Origin: Chloroflexota bacterium
GTDB lineage: Bacteria; Chloroflexota; Limnocylindria; Limnocylindrales; CSP1-4
DNA length: 64,000 nucleotides
Direction of reading: 5' to 3'
Assembly (NCBI GenBank): GCA_021802825.1
Contig: JAJZRG010000001.1
Span: 124,001 to 188,000 of the forward strand
In this document: positions 50,585 to 59,094 of the stretch, one piece after another
Layout of the letters: each line of letters begins with the position of its first letter
Position numbering within the stretch: position 1 is the stretch's first letter
The notes under the pieces: generated by a model
The model's input: only the letters and a program-made list of their open reading frames with translations
What the model was told of the DNA's origin: nothing
Database searches by the model: none
Program-made: the position numbers and the translations under genes

Positions 50585-51978
50585 GCGGGAGTGGCGGCCA
50601 CGACACGACGATCCGCGGCTGGGCTGTGGACCCGGGCACTGGCCACGAGGGGGCAGCAGTGCTCGAGGTGCGCGATGGCGTGCTGGAGCGGCTGGTCTGG
50701 CTCTCCGGTGCCGACGCGGAGGGCCTGACCCCGGGCGCCGCCCTGATCCTGCCGGGCCTCATCGACCTCCACGCGCACTTCCGCGAGCCGGGCAACGAGG
50801 ACGCGGAGACCGTCGCGACGGGCCTGGCCGCGGCCGCCCACGGCGGGTTCACGACGGTCGCGCTGATGCCCAACACCACGCCCGCGCTCGATGAGCCGTC
50901 GGTGCTGGGCCGGGTCCTGGCTGCTGCCGGGGCCTCCGGCTCGCCGGTCCGAGTTCTCGCGCACGGCGCGGTCACCACGGGCCGCAAGGGCGAGACGCTG
51001 TCCGCGATGGGCGAGTTGGCCGACGCGGGCGTGGTCGGCTTCTCCGACGACGGCGCGCCCGTCCGCTCGGCGACGGTCCTGCGCAACGCCCTCGCCTATG
51101 CGGGTGCGCTGGGCATCCCGATCGTGGACCACCCGGAGGACCTGTCCCTGACCGAGGGCGCCGAGGCCTCCGAGGGCTACGTGGCGACGGTGTTGGGCCT
51201 CAAGGGCTGGCCGGCAGCCGGCGAGGCGGGCTCCGTGGCGCGCTCGCTGGCGGTCCTCGCCGACGTCGTGCGCGACGTTCCCGGCGCGCGGTTGCACCTG
51301 ACGCACGTCTCAACGGCTTCGTCCCTCGAGCACGTCCGGGCCGCGAAGGCGGCGGGTCTGCCGGTGACCTGCGACATCACGCCGCACCACCTCGCCCTCG
51401 CCGACGAGTGGATCGCGGGAGCCCGGCGCTGGGCCTGGGAGGCGCTCGACGGGGACGGCCGGGCGCGCGATCCCTGGGCGGACGGCGCGCTCGTCGCCAG
51501 GCCCTATGACACGTCGCTGCGCGTGAACCCGCCGCTGCGCTCCGCGCAGGATGCGGCCGCATGCCGCGCGGCGCTCCGGGACGGCACGGCGGACGCCATC
51601 GCGACCGACCACGCGCCGCATACCGAGGTGGACAAGCACGTCGAGTTCGGCTGGGCCGCCAACGGGATCAGCGGGATCGAGACGGCGCTCTCGGTCGTGC
51701 TCGCGGCCGTGGCTGCGGGCGAGCTGCCGCTGGCGACGGCCGTCGCGCTGCTGACGACCGGACCCGCGCGAGTGCTCGGCGCGCGCGGCGGGACTGCGCC
51801 CGGGCTGCGCGCCGGCGAGCCGGCCGACCTCGTGGTGGTTGACGCTAGCGGGGCCTGGACGCCGAGCGCGGCGTCACTCGTCTCGAAGGGCAAGAACACG
51901 CCGCTGCTCGGGCGGGTGCTGCCCGGCGTGGTGCGCCTCGTCCTCGCCGGCGGCCGACTGGCGTACGCCGGGGACTGA
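50581..51978 (+). CDS. pyrC: Dihydroorotase
   Basis: 465 aa from GTG 50581. Amidohydrolase motifs: DLHAHFREPGNEDAET (first two zinc His), GGFTTVALMPNTTP, VDHPEDLS, CDITPHHLAL, RVNPPLR and ATDHAPHTEVDK (catalytic Asp). Type I dihydroorotase, third step of pyrimidine synthesis. Translation coupled to pyrB (GTGA). Confidence 0.95.
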   Translation: MSGSGGHDTTIRGWAVDPGTGHEGAAVLEVRDGVLERLVWLSGADAEGLTPGAALILPGLIDLHAHFREPGNEDAETVATGLAAAAHGGFTTVALMPNTTPALDEPSVLGRVLAAAGASGSPVRVLAHGAVTTGRKGETLSAMGELADAGVVGFSDDGAPVRSATVLRNALAYAGALGIPIVDHPEDLSLTEGAEASEGYVATVLGLKGWPAAGEAGSVARSLAVLADVVRDVPGARLHLTHVSTASSLEHVRAAKAAGLPVTCDITPHHLALADEWIAGARRWAWEALDGDGRARDPWADGALVARPYDTSLRVNPPLRSAQDAAACRAALRDGTADAIATDHAPHTEVDKHVEFGWAANGISGIETALSVVLAAVAAGELPLATAVALLTTGPARVLGARGGTAPGLRAGEPADLVVVDASGAWTPSAASLVSKGKNTPLLGRVLPGVVRLVLAGGRLAYAGD

Positions 51979-51987
51979 GGGCCTCCG

Positions 51988-52197
51988 ATGTCAATCCGGC
52001 GGATCATGGGCTGGGTGGTGATCGTGGCCGCGATTGGCGTGCTCGCCTACGTGGGCCTCGAGGCGATGCTCATCCTGCGGGGCCAGCACGAGCCGGGGCC
52101 GTTCCGCCTCGCGACCCTCGCCCTCAACGTCGTGACGGCGATTGCCCTGCTGTTCCTCGGCCGCATCACACTGCGCTCGCGCCCGCCTCGCAGGTAG
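51988..52197 (+). CDS. Small two-helix membrane protein
   Basis: 69 aa (MSIRRIMGWVVIVAAIGVLAYVGLEAML...FRLATLALNVVTAIALLFLGRI) with two membrane helices and a basic tail. It starts 9 bp after pyrC, so it is likely co-transcribed. No family recognised. Confidence 0.6.
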   Translation: MSIRRIMGWVVIVAAIGVLAYVGLEAMLILRGQHEPGPFRLATLALNVVTAIALLFLGRITLRSRPPRR

Positions 52198-52801
52198 GCT
52201 CGAGCCGCGCGTCGCGGCGAGTGGGGACCAGGCCCACGGAGCCGCGTCCGCGCATCGGATCCGGCGCCAGGCCGATCGGCGGCTGGTGATGGAGACGTCA
52301 CGCGGCGCCATCATCGCTGTGGCCGCGGCCGAGCTCGGCCCGCCCGCGCGAGACCGTCCCCGGCTACGAACCTGCTTCGTGCAGCCGGCGCCCCGCGGCG
52401 AGCCTCGGCCCGGCGACGAACCTGCTTCGTGCAGCCGGCGTCGAAGCGTCACCGGCGCCCCAATGACGATCCTGCTTCGTGCTCGGCGCGGGCGCGCCGC
52501 CAGCCGTGCACCGAGCACGAACCAGGATCGTGGGCGGCGCCAGTGCCAGCGCCAGCACGCACGGCGCGGCGGGGGCAGACCGCCCGACGCCTCATCTTGG
52601 CTGGCGGGTGCGGACCTGGTACGAGGAGGCTTCGTTGATGGCACGGATCGCCTCGCCCCCCTTGGTGCCGTCGGTCCGGCGAGGGGTCGCGGAACCTCCG
52701 CCCCGCGGACAGGTTCGACGCGTGGCCCCGGCCGAGGACGACCCCGGCCGATGGCGACCGCGACCGGCGCCGGCGGCAAGCCGAGAGCGAGCCCAGCGCT
52801 C
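52198..52801. other. 600-bp intergenic region holding a 50-bp-period repeat
   Basis: No supported gene. It separates the pyrRBC unit from the convergent decarboxylase gene and contains the stem-loop repeat array at 52366-52531. Confidence 0.6.
52366..52635. repeat. Regularly spaced stem-loop repeats (period 50-52 bp)
   Basis: ACGAACCTGCTTCGT (stem ACGAA/TTCGT, 5-nt loop) occurs at 52366-52380 and 52416-52430. A variant ACGATCCTGCTTCGT lies at 52466-52480, ACGAACCAGGATCGT at 52517-52531, and ACGAGGAGGCTTCGT at 52621-52635. Distances are 50, 50, 51 and 104 (2 x 52). The first two copies extend to ~30 nearly identical bases (…GCAGCCGGCG). The bases between copies differ. Confidence 0.8.
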
Positions 52802-54415
52802 CTAGAGCGACGCCGCCAGCCGCCGGAGCGTGGCGAGCAGCCGGTCGATGTCGGCCTCCGTGGTGAGGTAGTTCACGACCCCGGCGCGCAGCCATGTTCG
52901 GCCTCGCAGCGTGGTCGTCGAGAGCCACCCGTCGCCGTCGAGCTCGAGCGCTGCGCACAGGCGGTCTTGGTGCGCGTCGAGCGCCGGCGGGTCCATCGCC
53001 GCGGCGACCGCCGAACCGCCTGGCAGATGCCGGAAGCACACGACGCTGAGCTCGGGCACGGCCGGCAGCGCCTCGAGGTCGTCGGATTCGGCGCAGCGGG
53101 CGGCGAGGTAGGCAGCAACGTCATCGTTGGACTCGATCAGCCGGCCGAACCCCGACGTGCCGAGATGCTTCCACGAAGCCCACAGCTTGAGGGCGCGGAA
53201 GCGGCGCGTGCCCTCGAAGCCCAGCTTGTAGAAGTTGAGCTGGCCGGCTTGGGCGTCGTGGGGGTCGTGGTCGCCGGCATCGTCGGTCGCGATGTCGGCG
53301 CGCGGCTGCGCCGCCTCGCCGCCCCGGTAGTACTCCGGCGAGCGGTCGAAGGTCTGGCGCAGGTGGTCGCCATTGCGGACCACGAGCGCGCCCAGGTCGT
53401 ACGCCTGGAAGAACCACTTGTGCGGGTCCACCGTCACCGAGTCCGCGAGCTCGAGGCCGGGGACCCGGGTCGCGTCGCGGGCGGACAGCCGCGCCGCCCC
53501 GCCGTACGCGGCGTCAACGTGGAACCACAGGCCCTCGCGAGCCGCGACCCCCGCCAGCTCAGGCACCAGGTCCACGGACCCGGTGTTCGTGGATCCCGCC
53601 ACCGCGCAGACCGCGACCGGCCGCAGGCCTCGCGAGCGGTCGTCGGCGATCGCCTCGGCCACGGGCCCGGCATGCAGCCGGAAGGCGTCGTCGGTGGGCA
53701 GCACCACGAGCGTCTCGGGCGGGAAGCCCAGCTCGTCGAGCGCCCTGGCGATCGAGAAGTGGGTCTGGTCGCCGGTGTAGACGCGGACGCCCTCGAGCCT
53801 CGACCCGCGGGGCGGCCGATCGAGGCCCGCCAGGCGACGCAGGTGCACGTCGCGGACGAGCGCCATCGCGATGAAGTTGGCCATCACGCCACCGGACGTG
53901 CACAGCCCGAAGCTGGACGGGCCGTACCCCACGAGGTCGCACAGCCAGCGCACGACCTCCTCCTCCACGAACGCCGCGACCGGCCCGCAGTGCCAGACGT
54001 CGATGCCCTGGTTGGTCCACTGGGCGAGGACCTCGCCCGCGATCGAGGCGACGAGTGGCGGCGGCGTGAAATAGGACAGCGCCCTGGGGTGATAGCTGTT
54101 GAGCGTGTGGGGGGCGATCCGCTCGCGGAACTCGGAGAGGACTGCGTCGAGGGTCGTGGGGTTGGCCGGGGCTGGGCCAGGCCCGCCTGTCTCGCCGTAG
54201 TGCAGCCGCCGGATCGTCGGGTAGTCGATGGGCAGGCCGACGCCGCGGGCCATCGCCTCGTCGTACAGCCAGTCGAGCGACGCTTCCCAAGTGGCCTCCC
54301 CGGCACGTCGAAGCGCCTCGCGGGAGGTGGCGGCGTCGCGGAGGCCGATCAGCTCCGGCTCGGGGTGCCAGCGGAACGGGGCAAGGGGGTCGAGCGGCGT
54401 CGTGGGGTCGTCCAT
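52802..54415 (-). CDS. PLP-dependent group II decarboxylase
   Basis: 537 aa from MDDPTTPLDPLAPF, with GGAG before the ATG. Motifs of aromatic-L-amino-acid/glutamate-type decarboxylases: HPRALSYFTPPPLVASIAGEVLAQWTNQ, TSGGVMANFIAMALVR, AGSTNTGSVDLV, WFHVDAAYGG (Asp binding the PLP ring N) and the Schiff-base Lys in VDPHKWFFQ (~residue 333). The substrate (Dopa, Tyr, Trp, diaminobutyrate or Glu) cannot be fixed by eye. It faces the pyr genes and splits the pyr cluster. Confidence 0.88.
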   Translation of the reverse strand: MDDPTTPLDPLAPFRWHPEPELIGLRDAATSREALRRAGEATWEASLDWLYDEAMARGVGLPIDYPTIRRLHYGETGGPGPAPANPTTLDAVLSEFRERIAPHTLNSYHPRALSYFTPPPLVASIAGEVLAQWTNQGIDVWHCGPVAAFVEEEVVRWLCDLVGYGPSSFGLCTSGGVMANFIAMALVRDVHLRRLAGLDRPPRGSRLEGVRVYTGDQTHFSIARALDELGFPPETLVVLPTDDAFRLHAGPVAEAIADDRSRGLRPVAVCAVAGSTNTGSVDLVPELAGVAAREGLWFHVDAAYGGAARLSARDATRVPGLELADSVTVDPHKWFFQAYDLGALVVRNGDHLRQTFDRSPEYYRGGEAAQPRADIATDDAGDHDPHDAQAGQLNFYKLGFEGTRRFRALKLWASWKHLGTSGFGRLIESNDDVAAYLAARCAESDDLEALPAVPELSVVCFRHLPGGSAVAAAMDPPALDAHQDRLCAALELDGDGWLSTTTLRGRTWLRAGVVNYLTTEADIDRLLATLRRLAASL

Positions 54416-54477
54416 CACTCCGCATGGTACGGGGGCGCCGCTTGGCGATGGCGGCCCAGCGCGTGCCGCGGCCGGCT

Positions 54478-55581
54478 TCAGCCGAGGCGAGGCGCCTCCG
54501 GGGGCGGGGGAGGCGGCCCAGGAGGTGAGGCGGGCGCCGAATCCGAGCCCGGCGCGCCACCGGGCCACGGCCGACCGGCCGGCCAGCTCGGCTGGTAGGG
54601 GGTCGAGGCGACGACGCTGCCCGGACCCATGCTGCCGGTCGGACCGTTCGGGCCAGCCGCCGCGCCAGCCGCCCCCGGCGACGACCAGTTCGGCCCTGCA
54701 GGCGGCGTGGGCGCCCCGGTCGCCGACATCCGCTCGCGGATCTCGCGGTCCCGGGCGGCGCAGCGGGACTCGATCCGGATCATGATCCCGGCCAGCACGA
54801 TCGTGCCGAAGGCGATCATCACCTCGACCACGACGGCGAGCCAGAACTGCCGGTCGAGCACCGTCCCGAAGATCGCCAGCAGCGCCGCATCGTCGTGCGC
54901 CGGGGCAGCGGCGATCAGCGAGCGGATCGCGAGCGTCCTGATCGCCCAGTTGCCGAGGACGCTGACGAAGACGGAGCCGACGAGGCCGAGCCACGCGGCC
55001 AGCACCATGAATGCGCCGCCCTCGCGCGGGTCCGTCCGGTAGAGCACGTCCTGGATCATCCCGGGCACCTTGAACAGGTGCCACAGGGGGATCACGGTGA
55101 AGACGAACACCCGGACCGGGCTCCGGGAGGGGACGCCACCGCCCAGCAGCGGTACGTTGCGGGTGACCAGCGCCAGCCATCCGGCGAAGGTCAGCAGCGC
55201 GAGCAGCACCAGACCGAGGCGCACGCTGCCCAGCAGCGCGGCCTGGACCGACTCGACCGACATGGACAGCTCGGACCGCGTGCTGTCGTTGGCGATCGCG
55301 TCCACGAAGGCCTGTCGGAGGCGCGGGTAGTCGTCCACCTGGAGCTTGAGGACGATCAGCCCCAGCACGGCGACCGCGATCAGGACGACCACCGAGATGA
55401 GCGCCAGGGGCCACGAGATGACGTAGGTTCGCGCGCTCCGCTCGCGTGCTGCGTTGTCCGCGCGCAGGTCGAGGCCCGGCGTGTCCATGGCGCTCGAGCG
55501 CGGCGCCCGGCAGTGGTAGCACTGCGTGTCGCGCATGCGGTTGATCGACCGACAGCTGTCGCAGACCCAGACGTCGTTCAT
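54478..55581 (-). CDS. DUF4328-like membrane protein with RanBP2-type zinc finger
   Basis: 367 aa. N-terminal RanBP2-type finger with WVCDSCRSIN...CYHCRAPR (W-x-C-x2-C-x3-N-x6-C-x2-C, complete). Then four to five membrane helices, with the DUF4328-like segment FVFTVIPLWHLFKVPGMIQDVL, and a Pro/Gly-rich C-terminal tail of ~85 residues. Function unknown. No Shine-Dalgarno; TAGCAT (55590-55595 on the minus strand) lies 8 nt upstream of the ATG. Confidence 0.8.
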   Translation of the reverse strand: MNDVWVCDSCRSINRMRDTQCYHCRAPRSSAMDTPGLDLRADNAARERSARTYVISWPLALISVVVLIAVAVLGLIVLKLQVDDYPRLRQAFVDAIANDSTRSELSMSVESVQAALLGSVRLGLVLLALLTFAGWLALVTRNVPLLGGGVPSRSPVRVFVFTVIPLWHLFKVPGMIQDVLYRTDPREGGAFMVLAAWLGLVGSVFVSVLGNWAIRTLAIRSLIAAAPAHDDAALLAIFGTVLDRQFWLAVVVEVMIAFGTIVLAGIMIRIESRCAARDREIRERMSATGAPTPPAGPNWSSPGAAGAAAGPNGPTGSMGPGSVVASTPYQPSWPAGRPWPGGAPGSDSAPASPPGPPPPPPEAPRLG

Positions 55582-55705
55582 TCAGGCGAATGCTAGGCCT
55601 TCCGGCGACGAACAGAACGCGGATTTCGCCACGGATTTGACCCGGCAAGCCGGGACCGAGCCGGCCCAACCCGGATGGCCCCGGCGCAGACGGTACAGTG
55701 GCGCG

Positions 55706-56140
55706 GTGACTTCCCAGGAGAACCCGCGGCCGGTGCAGCCGGTCGAGTACAAGGGCGAGCCTCTCGACCCGGCCCGAGGCCCCGGGCTGGGCTGCTTCTG
55801 GTTCCAGATGCTGCTGCTCCTGGCGCTGGTCATCGTCACGCCGCTGTCGGCCACGAGCTGGGGCTGGCCCACCTGGGCGACGACCGTGCTGTTCGTGGTG
55901 ATGATCCTGCTGCTCCTGATCAGCGGCCAGACGATGATCTTCCTGCTGCGGCTGGTCGCCGCGGGTCGGGGCGAGGGGCGGCGCCGGCCGCTCGCCAGCC
56001 GGACGCCCACGGTCGGCGAGATCGAGGACGACGCGCCGGCCGGAGGCCTGCCGGGCGTTCGGGACGCCGACACCGAGGCTCCCCGGCACGCGCACCCGCC
56101 TGCGACTCTAGGGAGCGACGGCCCCGGCATGCGACAATAG
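55706..56140 (+). CDS. Hypothetical two-helix membrane protein
   Basis: 144 aa from GTG 55706, TACAGT 6 nt upstream (55694-55699), leaderless. Two hydrophobic segments (MLLLLALVIVTPLSATSWGW; TTVLFVVMILLLLISGQTMIFLL) and a polar acidic tail. Divergent from the DUF4328 gene with a 124-bp gap. Confidence 0.65.
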   Translation: MTSQENPRPVQPVEYKGEPLDPARGPGLGCFWFQMLLLLALVIVTPLSATSWGWPTWATTVLFVVMILLLLISGQTMIFLLRLVAAGRGEGRRRPLASRTPTVGEIEDDAPAGGLPGVRDADTEAPRHAHPPATLGSDGPGMRQ

Positions 56141-56180
56141 CCGTCCGTCCCGCCAGCGCTACCGGAGGCCTGCCAGCTTC

Positions 56181-56507
56181 GTGCCCGTCCTCGCCACGTA
56201 CTTCTCCGTCCGCCGCGGCCGCGACCCGTTCTTCAAGTTCTTCATGAAGACGCTGTTCCCGCGCCAGGTGAAGGAGTACGAGCAGAAGTTCGGGATCAGG
56301 TTCCTCGGCTGGTACAACGTGGCCCATGGCTGGGACTTTGACAACGTGATCATGTTCGACTTGCCCGACTACGCGACCCTGGACAAGCTGGAGGCCGATG
56401 AGGCCACCCGCGCCCTGGGCCATCGGGCCGGCGAGTGGGTGTTTGAGCGTCACCATTCGATGTTTCTCCGAGAACGGCTCGGACCGGATCTCGAGTACCA
56501 CGGCTAG
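56181..56507 (+). CDS. Small alpha-beta barrel-like hypothetical protein
   Basis: 108 aa, GTG start with CCGGAGG upstream. MPVLATYFSVRRGRDPFFKFF...YEQKFGIRFLGWYNVAHGWDFDNVIMFDLPDYATLDKLEAD looks like a dimeric ferredoxin-like (antibiotic-monooxygenase/NIPSNAP-like) fold. No catalytic residues assigned. Ends 13 bp before the next gene, so likely co-transcribed. Confidence 0.7.
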   Translation: MPVLATYFSVRRGRDPFFKFFMKTLFPRQVKEYEQKFGIRFLGWYNVAHGWDFDNVIMFDLPDYATLDKLEADEATRALGHRAGEWVFERHHSMFLRERLGPDLEYHG

Positions 56508-56519
56508 AGGAGGCGACTG

Positions 56520-57500
56520 ATGGACGTGAGCCGCAACGACACGCTGAGCGCGCTCGCCAACGACGCCGCCCTAGAGCGGACGGCCTTCCTGGTCGAGGCG
56601 ACGGACCAGCTGCACAAGTTCCTGGACCGCAACGCGAACCGGATCAAGGACCTCGGTGGCCTGACCCTGATCGACGAGGACCCGGACTACCTGTCCATCG
56701 CCCCGGACGGCACGTTTCGCGTGCGCAGCCGGTACGAGGACCCCGACACGGGTGAGTGGGTGTCCGAGACCGAGGTCGTGGAGTCGGCGTCGGAGCTGAT
56801 CGAGCTGTTCAACCCGGCGGAGATCTACACCGCGTTCGCCGAGGCTGCGCGAGAGGCTGCCGGCTTCGAGCCAGAGCCCACCGCGACCGATGACCTGCTC
56901 CAGACGGCGGGCGTGCCGCCCGAGGATTCGTTCTCGCTGGCGACCGACGACGATGAGGGCTATGCCGCCGCTGCCGACACCTGGGCGGCGGGCCGCGCGC
57001 CCACGCTTGAGGCGGACGACGAGGAGGGCGCGGCGGCCGCGATCTACTCGCTGGCACTCGACTACCAGGAGAAGAGCCAGCAGAACGAGGCTGCGCTACT
57101 CGAGCAGTTCGAGGAGTCGGTGGGCAAGCTCGCCGGGATGGTGGGCGACCTCGTCATCATCGACGACGAGGACGAGCGGCTCATCCTGGGCTCGTCGGGC
57201 CGCTTCCGCGCCGAGGTCCTGCCCGAGGACGGCGACGGGGAATGGCGCGAGCTGACCGCCCCGGATGACATCGTCGAGTTCTACGACCCGACCGACGTCT
57301 TCGGCGACCTGGCCGATTCGCTTGCCGAGGCCTATCCCTCCGTCGCGCCCGAGCTGGCGGACGAGGACGAGGCCGAGGGCGATGCCGACGACGAGGCCGA
57401 CGACGACGAGGCCGACCACGACGAGGCCGACGACGACGAGGCCGACGCGGAGGCCGCCACGGGCGGTGCCGACGGCGCCGAGGCCGGCAAGGACCGCTAG
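56520..57500 (+). CDS. Acidic protein with duplicated domain
   Basis: 326 aa, GAGG upstream. Two similar halves: residues ~35-115 (DLGGLTLIDEDPDYLSIAPDGTFRVRSRYE...GEWVS...ELFNPAEIYTAFAEA) and ~200-275 (GDLVIIDDEDERLILGSSGRFRAEVLPED...GEWRE...EFYDPTDVFGDLADS). They are joined by a linker; a very acidic tail rich in Asp, Glu and Ala (about 45 residues) ends the protein. Cytosolic. Function unknown; located just before pyrK. Confidence 0.7.
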   Translation: MDVSRNDTLSALANDAALERTAFLVEATDQLHKFLDRNANRIKDLGGLTLIDEDPDYLSIAPDGTFRVRSRYEDPDTGEWVSETEVVESASELIELFNPAEIYTAFAEAAREAAGFEPEPTATDDLLQTAGVPPEDSFSLATDDDEGYAAAADTWAAGRAPTLEADDEEGAAAAIYSLALDYQEKSQQNEAALLEQFEESVGKLAGMVGDLVIIDDEDERLILGSSGRFRAEVLPEDGDGEWRELTAPDDIVEFYDPTDVFGDLADSLAEAYPSVAPELADEDEAEGDADDEADDDEADHDEADDDEADAEAATGGADGAEAGKDR

Positions 57501-57505
57501 CCCCG

Positions 57506-58375
57506 GTGCGCCCCTTCGGCGCGGAGCTTGTCGATCGCCGGGAGATCGGGCCAGGGCAGTGGCTGCTGGCGTGGCACGCCCCGGCCATCGCCTCGTCCGC
57601 GCGCGCCGGGCAGGCGCTGCACGTCCGGACCGTCGAGGCGGGAGGGATGCCCCTGCGTCGGCCGTACGCGATCGCCACGGCGGACGCGTCATCGGGCACG
57701 CTGACGATCCAGGCTGCGGGGCGCTCGGGCCCGTCCGGCAGTTCGCCTCCGCCGTGGGCGTCGTCGCTCCGGCCGGGTGACCGGCTGGACCTCGCCGGGC
57801 CGGTCGGGCGGCCGCTCGAGGTGGACCCGCGGGCGCGCCACCTGCTCTTGATCGCCGAGGGGCCCGCCATCGCGAACCTGCGCCTGCTGATCGACGAGGC
57901 GGTGCGGGAGGGGCGCTCGGTCGTGCTGCTGTACGGCGCCGCGACCGCCGCCTCGGTCTACCCCTCGAGCCTGCTCCCCGACGAGGTGGAGTACGTGGTG
58001 GCCACGGCCGACGGCTCGCTGGGGCACGCCGGGACGGTGGCCGACCTGGTGTTCGAGTACGAGGGGTGGGCCGACCAGTCGTTCGCCGCGGGACCCACGC
58101 CATTGCTGGGCGGGCTGACCCAGCTGGCCGCGGGGCGCAAGCAGCGGCTGGGGGTGGCGACGCTGGGGCGCAAGCGGGGCGGCGGCCGCCCCATCCAGCC
58201 CGGCTCTCCGGAGGCGCGACGCAAGTCGTTCCTCCAGGTGGTGCTCGCCCAGACCGTGGCGTGCGCTGCCGGGACGTGCCTCGGCTGCGTGGCACCCGGC
58301 GCCAGCGGCTCCGTGCGGGTGTGCCGCGAGGGGCCGTCCTTCGCCGCCGACGAGCTGGACTGGGGGCCGGTGTGA
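57506..58375 (+). CDS. pyrK: Dihydroorotate dehydrogenase electron transfer subunit (PyrK-like)
   Basis: 289 aa, GTG start. N-terminal FAD domain with PLRRPYAIATAD and DLAGPVGRPLEV. NAD-side domain with LLIAEGPAIANLRLLIDEAV. The [2Fe-2S] cluster motif has CAAGTCLGCVAPGA...VCREGP (C-x4-C-x2-C...C). It passes electrons from PyrD to NAD+. An insert of ~35 basic residues (about 210-245) precedes the cluster. Overlaps the DUF998 gene by four bases; pyrD follows. Confidence 0.9.
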   Translation: MRPFGAELVDRREIGPGQWLLAWHAPAIASSARAGQALHVRTVEAGGMPLRRPYAIATADASSGTLTIQAAGRSGPSGSSPPPWASSLRPGDRLDLAGPVGRPLEVDPRARHLLLIAEGPAIANLRLLIDEAVREGRSVVLLYGAATAASVYPSSLLPDEVEYVVATADGSLGHAGTVADLVFEYEGWADQSFAAGPTPLLGGLTQLAAGRKQRLGVATLGRKRGGGRPIQPGSPEARRKSFLQVVLAQTVACAAGTCLGCVAPGASGSVRVCREGPSFAADELDWGPV

Positions 58376-59094
58376 GCCTCAATGCGCGACGGTGGCCGGA
58401 CCTGGAGCGTGTGGGCGCCAGCGCGGGCATCGTGGCCTTCGCGGCGATCGCGGCATCCTGCCTCGTGGCCGCGGTCGCCTACACGGGCACCCGCGGCGAG
58501 GCCTACAGCCCGCTCAGCCACTGGATCAGCGAGCTCGGCGAGCCTGGCGTCTCGCGCTACGCGGGTGCCATGAACACCGCCCTGGTGCTCGCCGGCATCG
58601 CCTTCCTCGTGTTCGTCGCGGGGCTGGCGAGGACCAGCCCGTCGCGGCTGCGCTGGCTGTTCGGTCCCGTGGGCGTCCTGGCGGGCGCTGGCGGCTCCCT
58701 CGTCGGCATCTTCCCGATGGACCACCCCAGTCAGCATGTGGCTGCCGCGACGGCGTTCTTCGAGCTCGGCTGGGTCTTCGTGGCCCTAGCATCCGTCTCG
58801 TTCGTGCGAACCCGGGACCCGCGGTTCCCGCCTTGGCTGGCCGGTAGCGGCGCTGTTGCGGTCGTCGCGTCGATCGCGTTCCTCGCCTCGCTCCGCGTGG
58901 ACGAGTTCTCGCGGGAGCGCATGGCGTCCGGCGGGCCGAACCTGGGCCGCCCGGACGTCTGGGTCGCGCCGCTCCTCGAGTGGGCGACGCTCGTGGCGAT
59001 CATGGCCTGGGTGCTCCTGACGTCGCTGGCATGGTGGCGGCGGCTGCGGCGCGAGGCCAGCGCGGGTGCCGTGGCTGCGGGGCCGGCCGCATGA
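58372..59094 (+). CDS. DUF998 membrane protein
   Basis: 240 aa from GTG 58372. Six hydrophobic segments and the family phrase YSPLSHWISELGEPGVSRYAGAMNTALV, plus GSLVGIFPMDHPSQHVAAATAFF. DUF998 proteins are of unknown function. Its start overlaps pyrK and its stop overlaps pyrD, so it is embedded in the pyr operon. Confidence 0.85.
   Translation: MSLNARRWPDLERVGASAGIVAFAAIAASCLVAAVAYTGTRGEAYSPLSHWISELGEPGVSRYAGAMNTALVLAGIAFLVFVAGLARTSPSRLRWLFGPVGVLAGAGGSLVGIFPMDHPSQHVAAATAFFELGWVFVALASVSFVRTRDPRFPPWLAGSGAVAVVASIAFLASLRVDEFSRERMASGGPNLGRPDVWVAPLLEWATLVAIMAWVLLTSLAWWRRLRREASAGAVAAGPAA

Noticed and set aside
52366-52635. CRISPR array
   Set aside because: Only the first two repeats are near-identical, later ones are degenerate, the repeats are short hairpins, and no cas gene is present.
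52802-56095. 1097-aa ORF
   Set aside because: Only the last 537 codons encode the decarboxylase; the remainder is a shadow of the DUF4328 gene.
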